Below are positions 41,250 to 50,876 of a stretch of 64,000 bases of DNA, in pieces (the first letter of the stretch is position 1; every line of letters starts with the position of its first letter). Source of the stretch: a bacterium 1XD21-13 (GTDB taxonomy: Bacteria; Bacillota; Clostridia; Lachnospirales; Lachnospiraceae). A program made the translations under genes and the position numbers. The notes beneath the pieces were generated by a model that saw nothing but the letters and a program-made list of their open reading frames with translations, was not told where the DNA came from and made no database searches. The stretch is taken from positions 1-64,000 of the forward strand of contig QZDX01000015.1 of the NCBI GenBank assembly GCA_009917555.1, written 5' to 3'.

Positions 41250-42374
41250 TTAGTATTTTTTCGGCTGCAAGCCGACATTTAAAACAAAACCTATAGCCAA
41301 AAACAGTGTTACCAGTGATGTAAGTCCATAGCTGACAAACGGCAGGGGAATTCCCGTATTGGGCATAATACCCGTAGCCACGCAGATATTGACAAAGCTC
41401 TGGAACCCGATATAGCCTGCCACCCCACAGCAGATGAGAATTCCCGAAAAATCTCTGGACCGTTTTCCTATCCAAATACATTCTAACACAATTAACGCCA
41501 ATAGTAAAATAATTGTTGCACAACCGATAAATCCAAGCTCCTCCCCGGTCACCGCAAAGATAAAGTCCGTCTGGGGCTCCGCAATGAAGCTTCCGTTCTT
41601 TACGGAGGATACGGAATTGGTGTTAAGGCCCTTTCCCGCCAGTTGTCCGGAGCCGATAGCCATAATAGAATTCTGCTGTTGATAGGCATCATCCGCATAC
41701 TTTGTTGGATCCAGCCAGGCCATAATACGCCGAAAAGCATAATCATCTAAAATCTTCTGATCTGGCTGCAGAATCAGACTGATAAATACAATGACAGAGG
41801 GGACTGCCACCGCAACGGCTGCTCCGATAATCTTATAGCTCAAGCCGGCAATAAAGATCAGGACCAGAAAGATCACCATAATTGAAATCGTAGTGGAAAG
41901 GTCCGGCTGCTTTACAATAAAAATAACCGGAATTCCAAACAACACCGCCGTGATCGCTAAGATCTTCCAGGTATTGAGCTGTTCCCTGTATTTCTCAAAA
42001 AATTTTGCAAAAAACAAAATCAAAAGCAGCTTGGCCAGCTCCGAGGGCTGGAATTGGAAGCCACCGATATTCAGCCATCGATATGCGCCATTTCGAAGTA
42101 CTCCGAAGGGCCGAATTTTGACAAACGGAATCTGGACCAGCGACAGCAGTACAAGGTTAAACAGATAAATCAGCCAGTAAAACTTCAGAATCCAGGTATA
42201 ATCCATAAGAGAAACCACCAGCATAGCAATGGTTCCCAGTGCCAGACCTAGGATCTGCTGGCTCTGCACGGACTTGCGGGCACTTCCGATCACCATAATC
42301 CCTATGATGCTGATTGCATATACATAAAAAACAAGTCTGAATCTGTAATCCCTCAGCCGATACTGTTTAAACAT
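41250..42374 (-). CDS. rodA: RodA-type SEDS glycosyltransferase
   Basis: A 374-residue polytopic protein of the RodA/FtsW/SpoVE family, which polymerises lipid II into glycan strands. About ten membrane segments; family motifs include GGFQFQPSELAKL and GMGQLAGKG-like GSGQLAGKGLNTNS, and IMPNTGIPLPFVSYGLTSL near the end. I favour RodA over FtsW because it is in one group with PBP2 and mreBCD. It follows minE by 9 bases. Confidence 0.92.
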   Translation of the reverse strand: MFKQYRLRDYRFRLVFYVYAISIIGIMVIGSARKSVQSQQILGLALGTIAMLVVSLMDYTWILKFYWLIYLFNLVLLSLVQIPFVKIRPFGVLRNGAYRWLNIGGFQFQPSELAKLLLILFFAKFFEKYREQLNTWKILAITAVLFGIPVIFIVKQPDLSTTISIMVIFLVLIFIAGLSYKIIGAAVAVAVPSVIVFISLILQPDQKILDDYAFRRIMAWLDPTKYADDAYQQQNSIMAIGSGQLAGKGLNTNSVSSVKNGSFIAEPQTDFIFAVTGEELGFIGCATIILLLALIVLECIWIGKRSRDFSGILICCGVAGYIGFQSFVNICVATGIMPNTGIPLPFVSYGLTSLVTLFLAIGFVLNVGLQPKKY

Positions 42375-42383
42375 AATGCTCCT

Positions 42384-42665
42384 TTACCGATGCTCCAGCC
42401 CATGCTTCATATCCTTAATGGGAATATTGGCGCACAAGGCCGGCACGCGGCCGTTCTCACCCTCCGATTCTGTCTGAGTAATCTGGATATCCAGGCCGTC
42501 GCAGTCAATCTCCATATACTTTGATATTACCTTGATAATATCATTCTTAATCAATTCCATAATCTCAGGGGAACAATTGGCCCGATCTGAAATCAAAAGC
42601 AGCTTCAGACGGTCCTTTGCCACATCACCTGAACTTTTCTTCCGAAAAAAATCCATTAAAGCCAT
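42384..42665 (-). CDS. minE: Cell division topological factor MinE
   Basis: A 93-residue MinE, which activates the MinD ATPase and drives its movement on the membrane. The N-terminal FFRKKSSGDVAKDRLKLLL and the central IMELIKNDIIKVISKYMEID match the family. Its presence indicates a MinCDE system rather than the DivIVA/MinJ type of Bacillus. Confidence 0.95.
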   Translation of the reverse strand: MALMDFFRKKSSGDVAKDRLKLLLISDRANCSPEIMELIKNDIIKVISKYMEIDCDGLDIQITQTESEGENGRVPALCANIPIKDMKHGLEHR

Positions 42666-42683
42666 TCCTTTTTCCCCCTTTGA

Positions 42684-43469
42684 TTATTTAAACAGCTTTG
42701 CAACCTTTGCAAAGAATCCATTATTGACCTCCATATTCATCAGGGGAACCTCCTCGCCCAGGACACGCTTACAGATATTCATGTAAGCAGTTCCTGCCAT
42801 GGAGGAATCACCGGCCAGGGGTTCTCCCTGATTGGTGGCAATGACGATGCTCTCATCATCCGGAACCGCGCCAATCAAGTCAATGGCCAGAATATCAATC
42901 ACATCCTCTATGGACATCATATCGCCCCGCTTTACCATATCCATGCGCAGACGATTCACAATCAGATCAATCTTGTGAATTTCATTGGCCTCCAAAAGCC
43001 CAATAATGCGGTCCGCGTCGCGAATGGCGGAAACCTCCGGGGTCGTCACAATGATGGCTCTGTCCGCAGCAGCTATCGCATTCTTAAAGCCCTGCTCAAT
43101 TCCTGCCGGGCAGTCCAGCAGTATGTAGTCAAATTCTCCCCGCAGCTCCTCAATGAGCTTTACCATCTGCTCCGGATTTACCGCAGTCTTATCTCTTGTC
43201 TGTGCGGAGGGTAAAAGCGCCAGATTGGGATAACGCTTGTCCTTGATCAGCGCCTGCTTAATCCGGCAGTTCCCTTCTACCACATCCACCAGATTGTATA
43301 CAATCCGATTCTCCAGACCCATAACCACGTCCAGATTCCGAAGTCCGATATCCGTGTCAATCATGACCACATTTTTGCCCAGCTTCGCAAGACCCGTACC
43401 AATATTCGCCGTGGAGGTGGTTTTTCCCACGCCGCCTTTTCCGGATGTAATTACAATTACCTCACTCAT
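42684..43469 (-). CDS. minD: Septum site-determining ATPase MinD
   Basis: A 261-residue deviant Walker ATPase. The motif GKGGVGKTTSTANIG (residues 10-24), switch region DTDIGLRNLDVVMG and DCPAGIEQGF are all present, and the C-terminus (NGFFAKVAKLFK) forms the membrane-targeting amphipathic helix. It lies between minC and minE. Confidence 0.97.
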   Translation of the reverse strand: MSEVIVITSGKGGVGKTTSTANIGTGLAKLGKNVVMIDTDIGLRNLDVVMGLENRIVYNLVDVVEGNCRIKQALIKDKRYPNLALLPSAQTRDKTAVNPEQMVKLIEELRGEFDYILLDCPAGIEQGFKNAIAAADRAIIVTTPEVSAIRDADRIIGLLEANEIHKIDLIVNRLRMDMVKRGDMMSIEDVIDILAIDLIGAVPDDESIVIATNQGEPLAGDSSMAGTAYMNICKRVLGEEVPLMNMEVNNGFFAKVAKLFK

Positions 43470-43499
43470 ACAATTTCTTCCTCCAAATTTTAAATAATA

Positions 43500-44192
43500 T
43501 TATAAACGTATGTCGTTCAAAACCTCTTTTGTAATTGGTTCTATATAAATATTCCCATCCTCCACATAGGCAATCTTCGGCGTATCGTCCGCTTTCTTCT
43601 TTTTCTTCACCGGCGCGCCGTCGGAGCATCTAGCAATCACATCTCCTATCCGAATCTGCATGGGGTCCATGGAGAGAGCCGCCACGAAGGCCGCCTCGTT
43701 TCCTGCTGCCCCCACAAAAATATTTCCCTTCAAAGTCCCCAGCACAATCACATTTCCTTTGGAAATGACCCTGGCTCCCGGATTCACATCTCCTAGAATG
43801 ATCACACTGGTCTCAGATTCCAAAACCTGGCCAGAGCGCAGGGTTCCCTTGTAGAAGCGTCCGTCCTGAAGGTTCATCAGGTCTGTTGGGTTTTCCTCTC
43901 TCTCCTCCACGGCCTTTTGCATCTGGGTTTCCAGTGCTTCATTTCCGTCAATGATGCTGACAATCTGAATCTGACAATTGGCTGAGATCACCTCCACCAG
44001 CTCCATCTCCTCCTCCAGGGACAAGTCACGTCCCTGAAAGCAGACTGCCATCTGCACCTCTCCGAAGAACTTGGCGGAAGAACTGAACTTCTCCGCCACC
44101 TCTTTCTTGAGCTCCTCCCAAGAAAGCTTTGCATCCAAAATCACAATCAGTCCATATTTATTGCTTTTTATGATTACGGGTTGATTTGCCAT
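43500..44192 (-). CDS. minC: Septum site-determining protein MinC
   Basis: A 230-residue inhibitor of FtsZ assembly. The N-terminal domain spans about residues 1-105, and the C-terminal beta-helix domain (FYKGTLRSGQVLESETSVII; GDVNPGARVISKGNVIVLGT) binds MinD. AGGAG lies 7 bases before the start. It follows PBP2 by 11 bases, so the Min proteins share a transcript with the elongation machinery. Confidence 0.95.
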   Translation of the reverse strand: MANQPVIIKSNKYGLIVILDAKLSWEELKKEVAEKFSSSAKFFGEVQMAVCFQGRDLSLEEEMELVEVISANCQIQIVSIIDGNEALETQMQKAVEEREENPTDLMNLQDGRFYKGTLRSGQVLESETSVIILGDVNPGARVISKGNVIVLGTLKGNIFVGAAGNEAAFVAALSMDPMQIRIGDVIARCSDGAPVKKKKKADDTPKIAYVEDGNIYIEPITKEVLNDIRL

Positions 44193-44203
44193 TCTCTTCT
44201 CTC

Positions 44204-47095
44204 CTAATCTGCAATATTCTCTCCGGTTCCTTCCGCGGCCGTGCCGTCTATGAGCTCCTCTTCCTCTTCCAGGTGGAAGTAATATTTCAAAATATCGGCT
44301 CCCAGCTCCGCCGCGTTTCCCGAGGTATAACCGTTAGCAATCCTGACCGCCATAGCAATCTCCGGCTGCTCAAAGGGCGCGTAGCTCACAAACAAAGCGT
44401 GGTTGGGATGGCTTTTGCTCTGCTGGGCCGTACCAGTCTTGGCCGCAATAGAAATCCCAAGGCTGTTTAAGGAGGCCGTCTTCTCCGCCACCATGCGCAT
44501 ACCGCTCTGCACGGCATCCCAGCTGCTGTCGGAAATCTCCACCCGGTTAAAAAGCTTCGGCTCGTACTCCTCTATCAAAGTTCCGTCGGTGGCCTCCAGG
44601 CGATCCAAAAGGGTCAGATTATAGCAGTCTCCCCGATTGGCAAGCGTGGCCACATACCGGGCAATGTGAGACACAGAGTAGCTGTGGGTGCCCTGTCCGA
44701 TGGAGGAACGCACCGGGTCCAGATCTGAGATCTCCGGCTCATATTCCGGAATCTCCAATCCCGATTTTTCTCCCAGGCCAAACATTCTGGCGTATTTTTC
44801 CAAGGTGGAAAGTCCCTTATCCGTAGAATAGATATTGGTTGTCCTTCCGCCGGCCAGACGGTAGCCCACCTCATAAAAATAGTAGTTGCAGGAATCCCGG
44901 ATGGCCGTGCTTACATTCTCATTCCCGTGATGTCCCCCGTACTGGTTGTAAATCCAGCAGGTAGGAGGCCGATCCGTAATATCCGTGAAAATGCCTCTGC
45001 CGTAGATGTTCTCTCCCAGGGTTATGGCCCCCTCCTCCAGTCCGGCAATGGCCACAACCGGCTTAAAGGTAGAACCGGGTGCCAGATTCTCCTGGGTCAC
45101 ACGATTTACAAAGGGAGATGAGAGATCCTGCTGCAGGCTTCCAAAGTAGGCGGAATCCATCACATTGGTCAGGCGGTTGTTGTCAAAGCTGGGATAGGTC
45201 ACACAGGCTAAGGTGTCTCCCGTATGCACATCCACAATGGCTACACCCGCACTGCAGGGCTCCAGAGCCAGCTGTGCCGGTGTAATCTCCAGGTTGCGAA
45301 TCTTGTCAATCATAAAGCCATAGGCCGTAAGCTGCCCTGCATTCAGCCTGGAAATTGTTTCCTCATCATATTCTAGCACATCCTGCTCATATAATAAAAG
45401 ACAAATTTCTTTTCCCAGGATCTGATCGTCCAAAATCATATACTTATAAAGCATACGGCCAAAGATATCGTCCTCCATCAGATAAGCTTTCATATACTCC
45501 AGCACAGACTGGTAGATCTCCTGGGAGTCCAAGTAGGGATTGTCACCGGAAATCTTCGTCACATCAATCCAGTTCATGGAGATGGCATATTTTAAATATT
45601 CCTGAAGGCTGATCACCTCGTCTGTGGTCCAGGCAATGTAGGTGGGGTCCTTGGTGTCAACGGAATCCCCCATCAGTACCTGATTTTCTCCCATCAGCAC
45701 ATCGGAAACCAGGTAGCTCATGTAGTTCATCATTTCCTTGGACAGATCCTTATAGGCCGCCGGATTCTCCGCATTCAGCTCTGACAGCAGCGCCCCTATG
45801 GCACTCTCACGCTTGCTTAAAAAGCGCTCATAAATGCTTTTTTCCAGCTCCGATGCATTTTCATCGGAAAACCGTCCAATATCAAGAATATGATTCTCAA
45901 TCAACGCATAATATACATCGTAGATGGGAATTCGAATCTTCTCCGCGCTGGCATTGGGTGCCGGCACATACTCCTTCATATTGTCAATCTTGCTGATCAG
46001 AATTCCTGCCAGCTTCTGCTCAATCAGGTTGTAAACAGCGATCTGCAGATCCCGGTCAATGGTCAAATACAAATTATTTCCGGGGACAGGCTCCTTCTTT
46101 TCTACCACCTCAAGCACCCGGCCCACACTGTCCACATACATCTTCTCATAGCCCTTGGTACCCTGAAGCTCCGTCTCCATATACTGCTCAATGCCGGCCT
46201 TACCCACAATATCATTGAGCTCATAGTCCGGATTCTCCGCCTGAAGTGCATCCAGCTCCTCCTGGGATGCCTTGCCAATGTAGCCGATAATAGAAGAAAA
46301 ATACTCACTGTCCAGGTACACCCTGCGGCTGCTCTCCTCAATATCGGCGCCCTGAAGGGTATCCTGATTCTCCATCACCGCCGCCACCGTCTCCTCCGAC
46401 ACATTGACGGCCACTGTGGTAGCCACATAGCGCTTGTAGCTGTTGGATGCCATCGCATAGCGGATGGTCGCAATCTTGAGCTGCTCCTCCGGCGTATAGC
46501 CGGCTATGATCAGATCATAATCCTTTTGCTCCTTTTCGGTGTAGGAGGCTTTGATTCCGTACCGTTCCTCGCAGAGATATTCCATCACCGCCTGGGCGTC
46601 GGCCAGCTCCTCCTTTGCTTCTAAGTCGCTGATCTTAGTCTTCCCATAAACATCGGCCTTCAAACGAAGCAGCGCATTTCCCTCCAGTGTAAAGTCGAAC
46701 TTTCCATTTTCATAGACAATGCCTATGTCGCTGATGACCTGATCGCCGTTCTTCTCAATCAACTGAATCAAGCGGTAGATGGTCTGGTTGAGCTTTGCAT
46801 TCTTTACCTTATTGTTGGGATACATTCCATTGTCCTGAATCACAACGGAATAGGAAATCTCACTGTAGGCCAATACATTTCCGTTCCGATCGTAGATATC
46901 GCCCCGGGTGCTGTTCAAGGACAGCTCTCGCTCCGTCATCAGGGAAAAGGTGTTCTGATACTCCTCGCCCTTTACAATCTGCAGGTAAAATACCCGCTGC
47001 AGCAAAATGGCAAACATGGCCACAAATACCAGGGTCAGCAGGAAAAGTCTTGATTTTATTACATTGCACAAAGCATCTTTGATATCTCTTAACAA
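44204..47095 (-). CDS. Penicillin-binding protein 2 (class B transpeptidase), enlarged
   Basis: A 963-residue class B PBP, the partner of RodA in cell elongation. One membrane anchor lies at about residues 16-38. The pedestal domain runs to about 350. The transpeptidase motifs are STFK at 675-678, SCN at 735-737 and KTG at 886-888. Usual PBP2 proteins have about 600-700 residues. Here about 250 extra, largely helical residues (about 362-612) interrupt the start of the transpeptidase domain. The start is a TTG at 47095 with GAGGAG 8 bases before it, two bases after the mreD stop. Confidence 0.93.
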   Translation of the reverse strand: MLRDIKDALCNVIKSRLFLLTLVFVAMFAILLQRVFYLQIVKGEEYQNTFSLMTERELSLNSTRGDIYDRNGNVLAYSEISYSVVIQDNGMYPNNKVKNAKLNQTIYRLIQLIEKNGDQVISDIGIVYENGKFDFTLEGNALLRLKADVYGKTKISDLEAKEELADAQAVMEYLCEERYGIKASYTEKEQKDYDLIIAGYTPEEQLKIATIRYAMASNSYKRYVATTVAVNVSEETVAAVMENQDTLQGADIEESSRRVYLDSEYFSSIIGYIGKASQEELDALQAENPDYELNDIVGKAGIEQYMETELQGTKGYEKMYVDSVGRVLEVVEKKEPVPGNNLYLTIDRDLQIAVYNLIEQKLAGILISKIDNMKEYVPAPNASAEKIRIPIYDVYYALIENHILDIGRFSDENASELEKSIYERFLSKRESAIGALLSELNAENPAAYKDLSKEMMNYMSYLVSDVLMGENQVLMGDSVDTKDPTYIAWTTDEVISLQEYLKYAISMNWIDVTKISGDNPYLDSQEIYQSVLEYMKAYLMEDDIFGRMLYKYMILDDQILGKEICLLLYEQDVLEYDEETISRLNAGQLTAYGFMIDKIRNLEITPAQLALEPCSAGVAIVDVHTGDTLACVTYPSFDNNRLTNVMDSAYFGSLQQDLSSPFVNRVTQENLAPGSTFKPVVAIAGLEEGAITLGENIYGRGIFTDITDRPPTCWIYNQYGGHHGNENVSTAIRDSCNYYFYEVGYRLAGGRTTNIYSTDKGLSTLEKYARMFGLGEKSGLEIPEYEPEISDLDPVRSSIGQGTHSYSVSHIARYVATLANRGDCYNLTLLDRLEATDGTLIEEYEPKLFNRVEISDSSWDAVQSGMRMVAEKTASLNSLGISIAAKTGTAQQSKSHPNHALFVSYAPFEQPEIAMAVRIANGYTSGNAAELGADILKYYFHLEEEEELIDGTAAEGTGENIAD

Positions 47096-47097
47096 TC

Positions 47098-47664
47098 TTA
47101 AAGCTCCTCTGTCTGATTCTCATTCTGCCCGACTATTGTGGAGGTGGTATAGTAGTCCCGAACCGTATCCCCCCTCAAGCGCTCCAGCAGATCGTTCAGC
47201 TTCTGAATGGGGCGGTACAAAAGAATGGTTAAAGCTACCGTATAGATAAGTTCCGGCAGAATAATATGAATGAAATAATAGGAAAATTCAAATTTGCTGC
47301 GCATCAGGAACATAAAAAAGTACACACTCAAGCCGTAAACCAGCTCGCTTAAGGCGATCCAAACCATGGGCAGCTTAATATCCTCATCATAAAAAACCAT
47401 GTGAAACAGGCCGCTTCCATATCCCAAAAACATATACAAAAGCGCGTAAAAGCCCAAAAGACTTCCAAAGAAAATATCCATCAAGAGACCGCAGAAGAAC
47501 CCTATGACAAGTCCCTCCCGCTCCCCCCTCATAAACCCCATGGAGGTGGTTAAAATCAGAGGAAGGTTGGGGGAAATGGATGCCAGAGCCAAGCTCTGAA
47601 ATATGGTACACTGAAATATAAAGCTTACAATAATTGCAAGGGCAAGAACCAGCTTTTGCTTCAT
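47098..47664 (-). CDS. mreD: Rod shape-determining protein MreD
   Basis: A 188-residue membrane protein with five to six hydrophobic segments, weakly conserved as usual for MreD (PNLPLILTTSMGFMRGEREGLVIGFFCGLLMD region). Its place between mreC and PBP2 confirms the call. Confidence 0.9.
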   Translation of the reverse strand: MKQKLVLALAIIVSFIFQCTIFQSLALASISPNLPLILTTSMGFMRGEREGLVIGFFCGLLMDIFFGSLLGFYALLYMFLGYGSGLFHMVFYDEDIKLPMVWIALSELVYGLSVYFFMFLMRSKFEFSYYFIHIILPELIYTVALTILLYRPIQKLNDLLERLRGDTVRDYYTTSTIVGQNENQTEEL

Positions 47665-47677
47665 CTGTTACGAACCT

Positions 47678-48532
47678 CTATTCCTTTACTACCTGCTTTT
47701 GATCTGTGATGACCAATACTGTGTGCAAATGCTCAAAATCCACCGCCGGAGTCAGGGTGCCGGATTTGGTCAGGTTGTTGGAATCCATGGAGAGCTCATT
47801 TACATAGCCAATCAGTATGCCCTCATGGTAACGGTCACTGACATGGGAGGTTACAATCTTCTCCCCTATGGCAATCTGATCCTCCGGGTCCTTTAGCTGC
47901 TCCAGCCGGATAAATCCCTCATTCATCAGCTGCAAATCCCCCTTCACAAAGCACAAATCAGAGGTAGAGAGGGTCTTGGCGCTTATATTGGTCAGATCGT
48001 CAATAATCGAGCGGACTTGGGCCCAGTTATCTCCCGCCTTGGTCACAATCCCCACAAGGCCGCTGCCCGCAATCACATTCATGCCCGCATCAATTCCATC
48101 CTGCATGCCTTTATCAATCACAAAGGAATTGAACCAGTTGCCCCCGTCTGTGGCAATGATATTGGCCGCCACCTTGTTAAAATCTCCATAGGTTTGATCC
48201 AGCGCATACAGCTCCTCCAGCTGCTCCAAACGATACTGATTCTGAATCAGCTGGCTGTTCTCTATGGTAAGCTCGTCCACCTGGGCCTGAAGCTGCTCAT
48301 TGCGAGCCTGAACTGCTGTCAACTCCTCCAGACTGTCCTTTTTATCTCTGACCCAGCCTCCCAAGCCATTCAACCCCCGTTCAAAGGGCACGAAAACATA
48401 ACCGGCCACCCTGCCCAGTGTCTGTCCTCCCAGCCCCATACTGTAGGAGAGAAACATCATCACCACGCACAGGGCCGCAAGTACCGCAAATATGTACTTT
48501 GTCGGTATAAAAAAATGATTTCTTTTTTTCAT
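47678..48532 (-). CDS. mreC: Rod shape-determining protein MreC
   Basis: A 284-residue protein with one N-terminal membrane segment (about 11-31), a coiled-coil region (about 65-105, QARNEQLQAQVDELTIENSQ) and the beta-barrel domain typical of MreC (NVIAGSGLVGIVTKAGDNWA). It links MreB inside the cell to PBP2/RodA. Confidence 0.94.
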   Translation of the reverse strand: MKKRNHFFIPTKYIFAVLAALCVVMMFLSYSMGLGGQTLGRVAGYVFVPFERGLNGLGGWVRDKKDSLEELTAVQARNEQLQAQVDELTIENSQLIQNQYRLEQLEELYALDQTYGDFNKVAANIIATDGGNWFNSFVIDKGMQDGIDAGMNVIAGSGLVGIVTKAGDNWAQVRSIIDDLTNISAKTLSTSDLCFVKGDLQLMNEGFIRLEQLKDPEDQIAIGEKIVTSHVSDRYHEGILIGYVNELSMDSNNLTKSGTLTPAVDFEHLHTVLVITDQKQVVKE

Positions 48533-48544
48533 AGCTCACCTGAA

Positions 48545-49552
48545 TTAGTTGTACACCTGTTCCTTGGTGACAAAGGCCAGGCTCTTGAATTCCTTCTCCT
48601 TGATCACCCGCTCCAGGCCCCTTGCCACACACTCCTCCGGCCTGTCCACCATATTGACCCGAATATTGGTAGCCTTGGCAATCAGCTCGTCCAGTCCCTT
48701 TAAATTCGCCACACCTCCGGTCAGATAGATCCCGTTCCGGATAATATCCACACCCAGTTCAGGTGGAGTGCGCTCCAATATCATCTTAATGGCATCCACA
48801 ATGGCCTTGAGCTGCTCGGAAATAGCCGTTGCCACAAAATCTGCCGTAATCTCCAGAAGCGCTGGAAGCCCCAGGGCCATATTGCGGCCGCAGATCTCCC
48901 GCTTTGTCTCCGTATCTCCCGGCATATAGCCCAGTTCATTTTTCAAAATCTCCGCTGTCTTGTTGCCGATAAAGTATCCGTACTCCCGGCGTATGGCGCT
49001 GGAAATTGCCTCGTCAATCTTATTGCCGCCATTTTTAATGATCTTGCTGGTAACCGTGCCTCCAAGGGAAAGGATGGAGATCTCCGTGGTGTCGGCTCCC
49101 ACATCCACCAGCATAACGCCCTGTGCCTGTGTTACATCCAGACCCAGACCCAAGCCTGCCGCCACCGGCTTGTCAATCAGCTGAATATTTTTAGACTTTA
49201 AGCCTGTTCCCTGGACCAAGGTAGTAAACACACGATCCTGCACGTCTGTAGGCAGTGCTACCAAAAAATCCGCACCCTTCAGATTTCCCTTTGTATGGGT
49301 CTCCAGGAACGCCCGCAGAAATTCTTGCATATAGGTAATGCTGGCCACGGTTCCAAAGGACATGGGATAGAGCACCTCAATATTGGCAGGAGCCTTCTCA
49401 TGCATATCAAATGCCTCATCTCCGTAGGCGATCATTCCCTTCTTCTCCTCAATGGCTACCATATTTTTTTCACAGTAAATAGTATCGCTCTCCTTACTGT
49501 AAATCTTAATACTGCTTGTTCCAAAGTCACATCCAAAACTCTGTGCGGCCAT
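48545..49552 (-). CDS. mreB: Rod shape-determining actin homologue MreB
   Basis: A 335-residue actin-family ATPase. Phosphate-1 loop FGCDFGTSSIKIY (residues 6-18), LVDVGADTTEISIL and TGGVANLKGLDELI are the nucleotide-binding motifs. The first motif reads CDFGTSSI rather than the common DLGTANT, so this may be one of the MreB-like paralogues; the mreC-mreD neighbours still support MreB function. Confidence 0.92.
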   Translation of the reverse strand: MAAQSFGCDFGTSSIKIYSKESDTIYCEKNMVAIEEKKGMIAYGDEAFDMHEKAPANIEVLYPMSFGTVASITYMQEFLRAFLETHTKGNLKGADFLVALPTDVQDRVFTTLVQGTGLKSKNIQLIDKPVAAGLGLGLDVTQAQGVMLVDVGADTTEISILSLGGTVTSKIIKNGGNKIDEAISSAIRREYGYFIGNKTAEILKNELGYMPGDTETKREICGRNMALGLPALLEITADFVATAISEQLKAIVDAIKMILERTPPELGVDIIRNGIYLTGGVANLKGLDELIAKATNIRVNMVDRPEECVARGLERVIKEKEFKSLAFVTKEQVYN

Positions 49553-49624
49553 TTTATCTTCCTCTCCTTCTTATGTTCCTTTTGCTGCGGCTCTCTATGG
49601 AGCTTCAAAGCGCTTATGTACTCT

Positions 49625-50344
49625 TTATTCTTCCGACCCCTTGTCCTTCCACGCCTCCGGCAGTGCCTTCTGCTTTCGCAGACTGTAATAACGGCAGTCA
49701 CCGATGATCACATGATCCACCAGGCGAATCCCCAAAAGCTCTCCACTCTGATAGATTCGCTCCGTCATTCGGATGTCCTCCTGACTGGGACTCGGGTCCC
49801 CGCTTGGGTGATTGTGTACTAAAACAATGTATACCGCATGCATCTCCAAGGCTTCCAGAAAAATCTCTCTGGGTGATACGATTGACGCATTGACGGTTCC
49901 CTTAAACATCAGCTTTTCCTTTAAAAGCCGATTTCTTGTATCCAAAAACAGCACAATCAGCTGCTCCTGTTCCTCATAACGCAGCTCCTCCATAAAGTAA
50001 TCCGCGATGGTGGCGGGATTTCCAAAGCAAAGCCGTTCCCCTGCCCTGGCCTTTGCCATCCGGCTTGCCAGCTCCGCAGCACATTTTAGCTGTACGGCCT
50101 TTACCTTTCCCACACCCTTGAGCTTTAAGAGGCGCTCCAGGGGAATCCTTCCAAAGCCGGTGAGTCCCTGGTAGCCCGGCAGATTCAAAATCTTTCCGGC
50201 CAGCTCACAGGCTGTCTCCCCGACGGTTCCGGTCCGCATCATCACGGCCAGAAGCTCCGTATCGGAAAGAGCACCCGCCCCACAGGATAAACACTTCTCG
50301 TAAGGGCGCTCTCCCTCATATAAATCCTTCATTGTTGCCTTCAT
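49625..50344 (-). CDS. radC: RadC-family JAMM-domain protein
   Basis: A 239-residue RadC. The helix-hairpin-helix part (LLKLKGVGKVKAVQLKCAAE) is followed by the JAMM metalloprotease-like motif VHNHPSGDPSPSQED. Despite the name, a DNA repair role is not established. The gene next to mreB is a common position. An alternative start four codons in is possible. Confidence 0.93.
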   Translation of the reverse strand: MKATMKDLYEGERPYEKCLSCGAGALSDTELLAVMMRTGTVGETACELAGKILNLPGYQGLTGFGRIPLERLLKLKGVGKVKAVQLKCAAELASRMAKARAGERLCFGNPATIADYFMEELRYEEQEQLIVLFLDTRNRLLKEKLMFKGTVNASIVSPREIFLEALEMHAVYIVLVHNHPSGDPSPSQEDIRMTERIYQSGELLGIRLVDHVIIGDCRYYSLRKQKALPEAWKDKGSEE

Positions 50345-50398
50345 GCAGCTTTTCCCTTCCGCTCTCCAGGCAGCTGGGCTTTTCCATCCGGCAATCTT

Positions 50399-50650
50399 CT
50401 ATAGCTTTCGATAAATAATAATTGCAAGTACCACGCCGATGATACTGGCAATGGAAATCTGAATTGTAAGGCCAAAGGTCAGCACCAAGAGCCCCAGATC
50501 CAGAACAACAGGACTTTCCAGTCCAAAGCTCTGTCCATAATTCAGCCAGCTCAAGCCCGATACATTCGCCGTCAGCATTCCGATAAATCCTCCCAGAACA
50601 ATTCCTGACAGCAGCATGATCAGCAGTACCCAGCCATTTTTCGACTTCAT
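50399..50650 (-). CDS. DUF4321 membrane protein
   Basis: An 83-residue protein with two hydrophobic segments (about 8-26 and 55-78), matching the DUF4321 family of Clostridia found near mreB/radC. The function is unknown. The start is the ATG at 50650 with GGAGGGG close by; ATGs further upstream lie before that site. Confidence 0.8.
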   Translation of the reverse strand: MKSKNGWVLLIMLLSGIVLGGFIGMLTANVSGLSWLNYGQSFGLESPVVLDLGLLVLTFGLTIQISIASIIGVVLAIIIYRKL

Positions 50651-50876
50651 AACCCCCTCCATCTTCTGCATTTTACCCGGCTGATTTCCGGTTTTTAGTT
50701 GACATAATCTTCCGTATTTGGAAACTTATACCAATCCTCTGCACTAAGTCAACTTATATAATAGCATAAACAAAAACACTTGTATAGAGATGAAATCTTA
50801 AGTTTTTCTATCCTTTTTCACGGATTTTTGACAGCATTTTACAGATATTGTGTGTCTTTGCAAGCAGAGATCCCGG

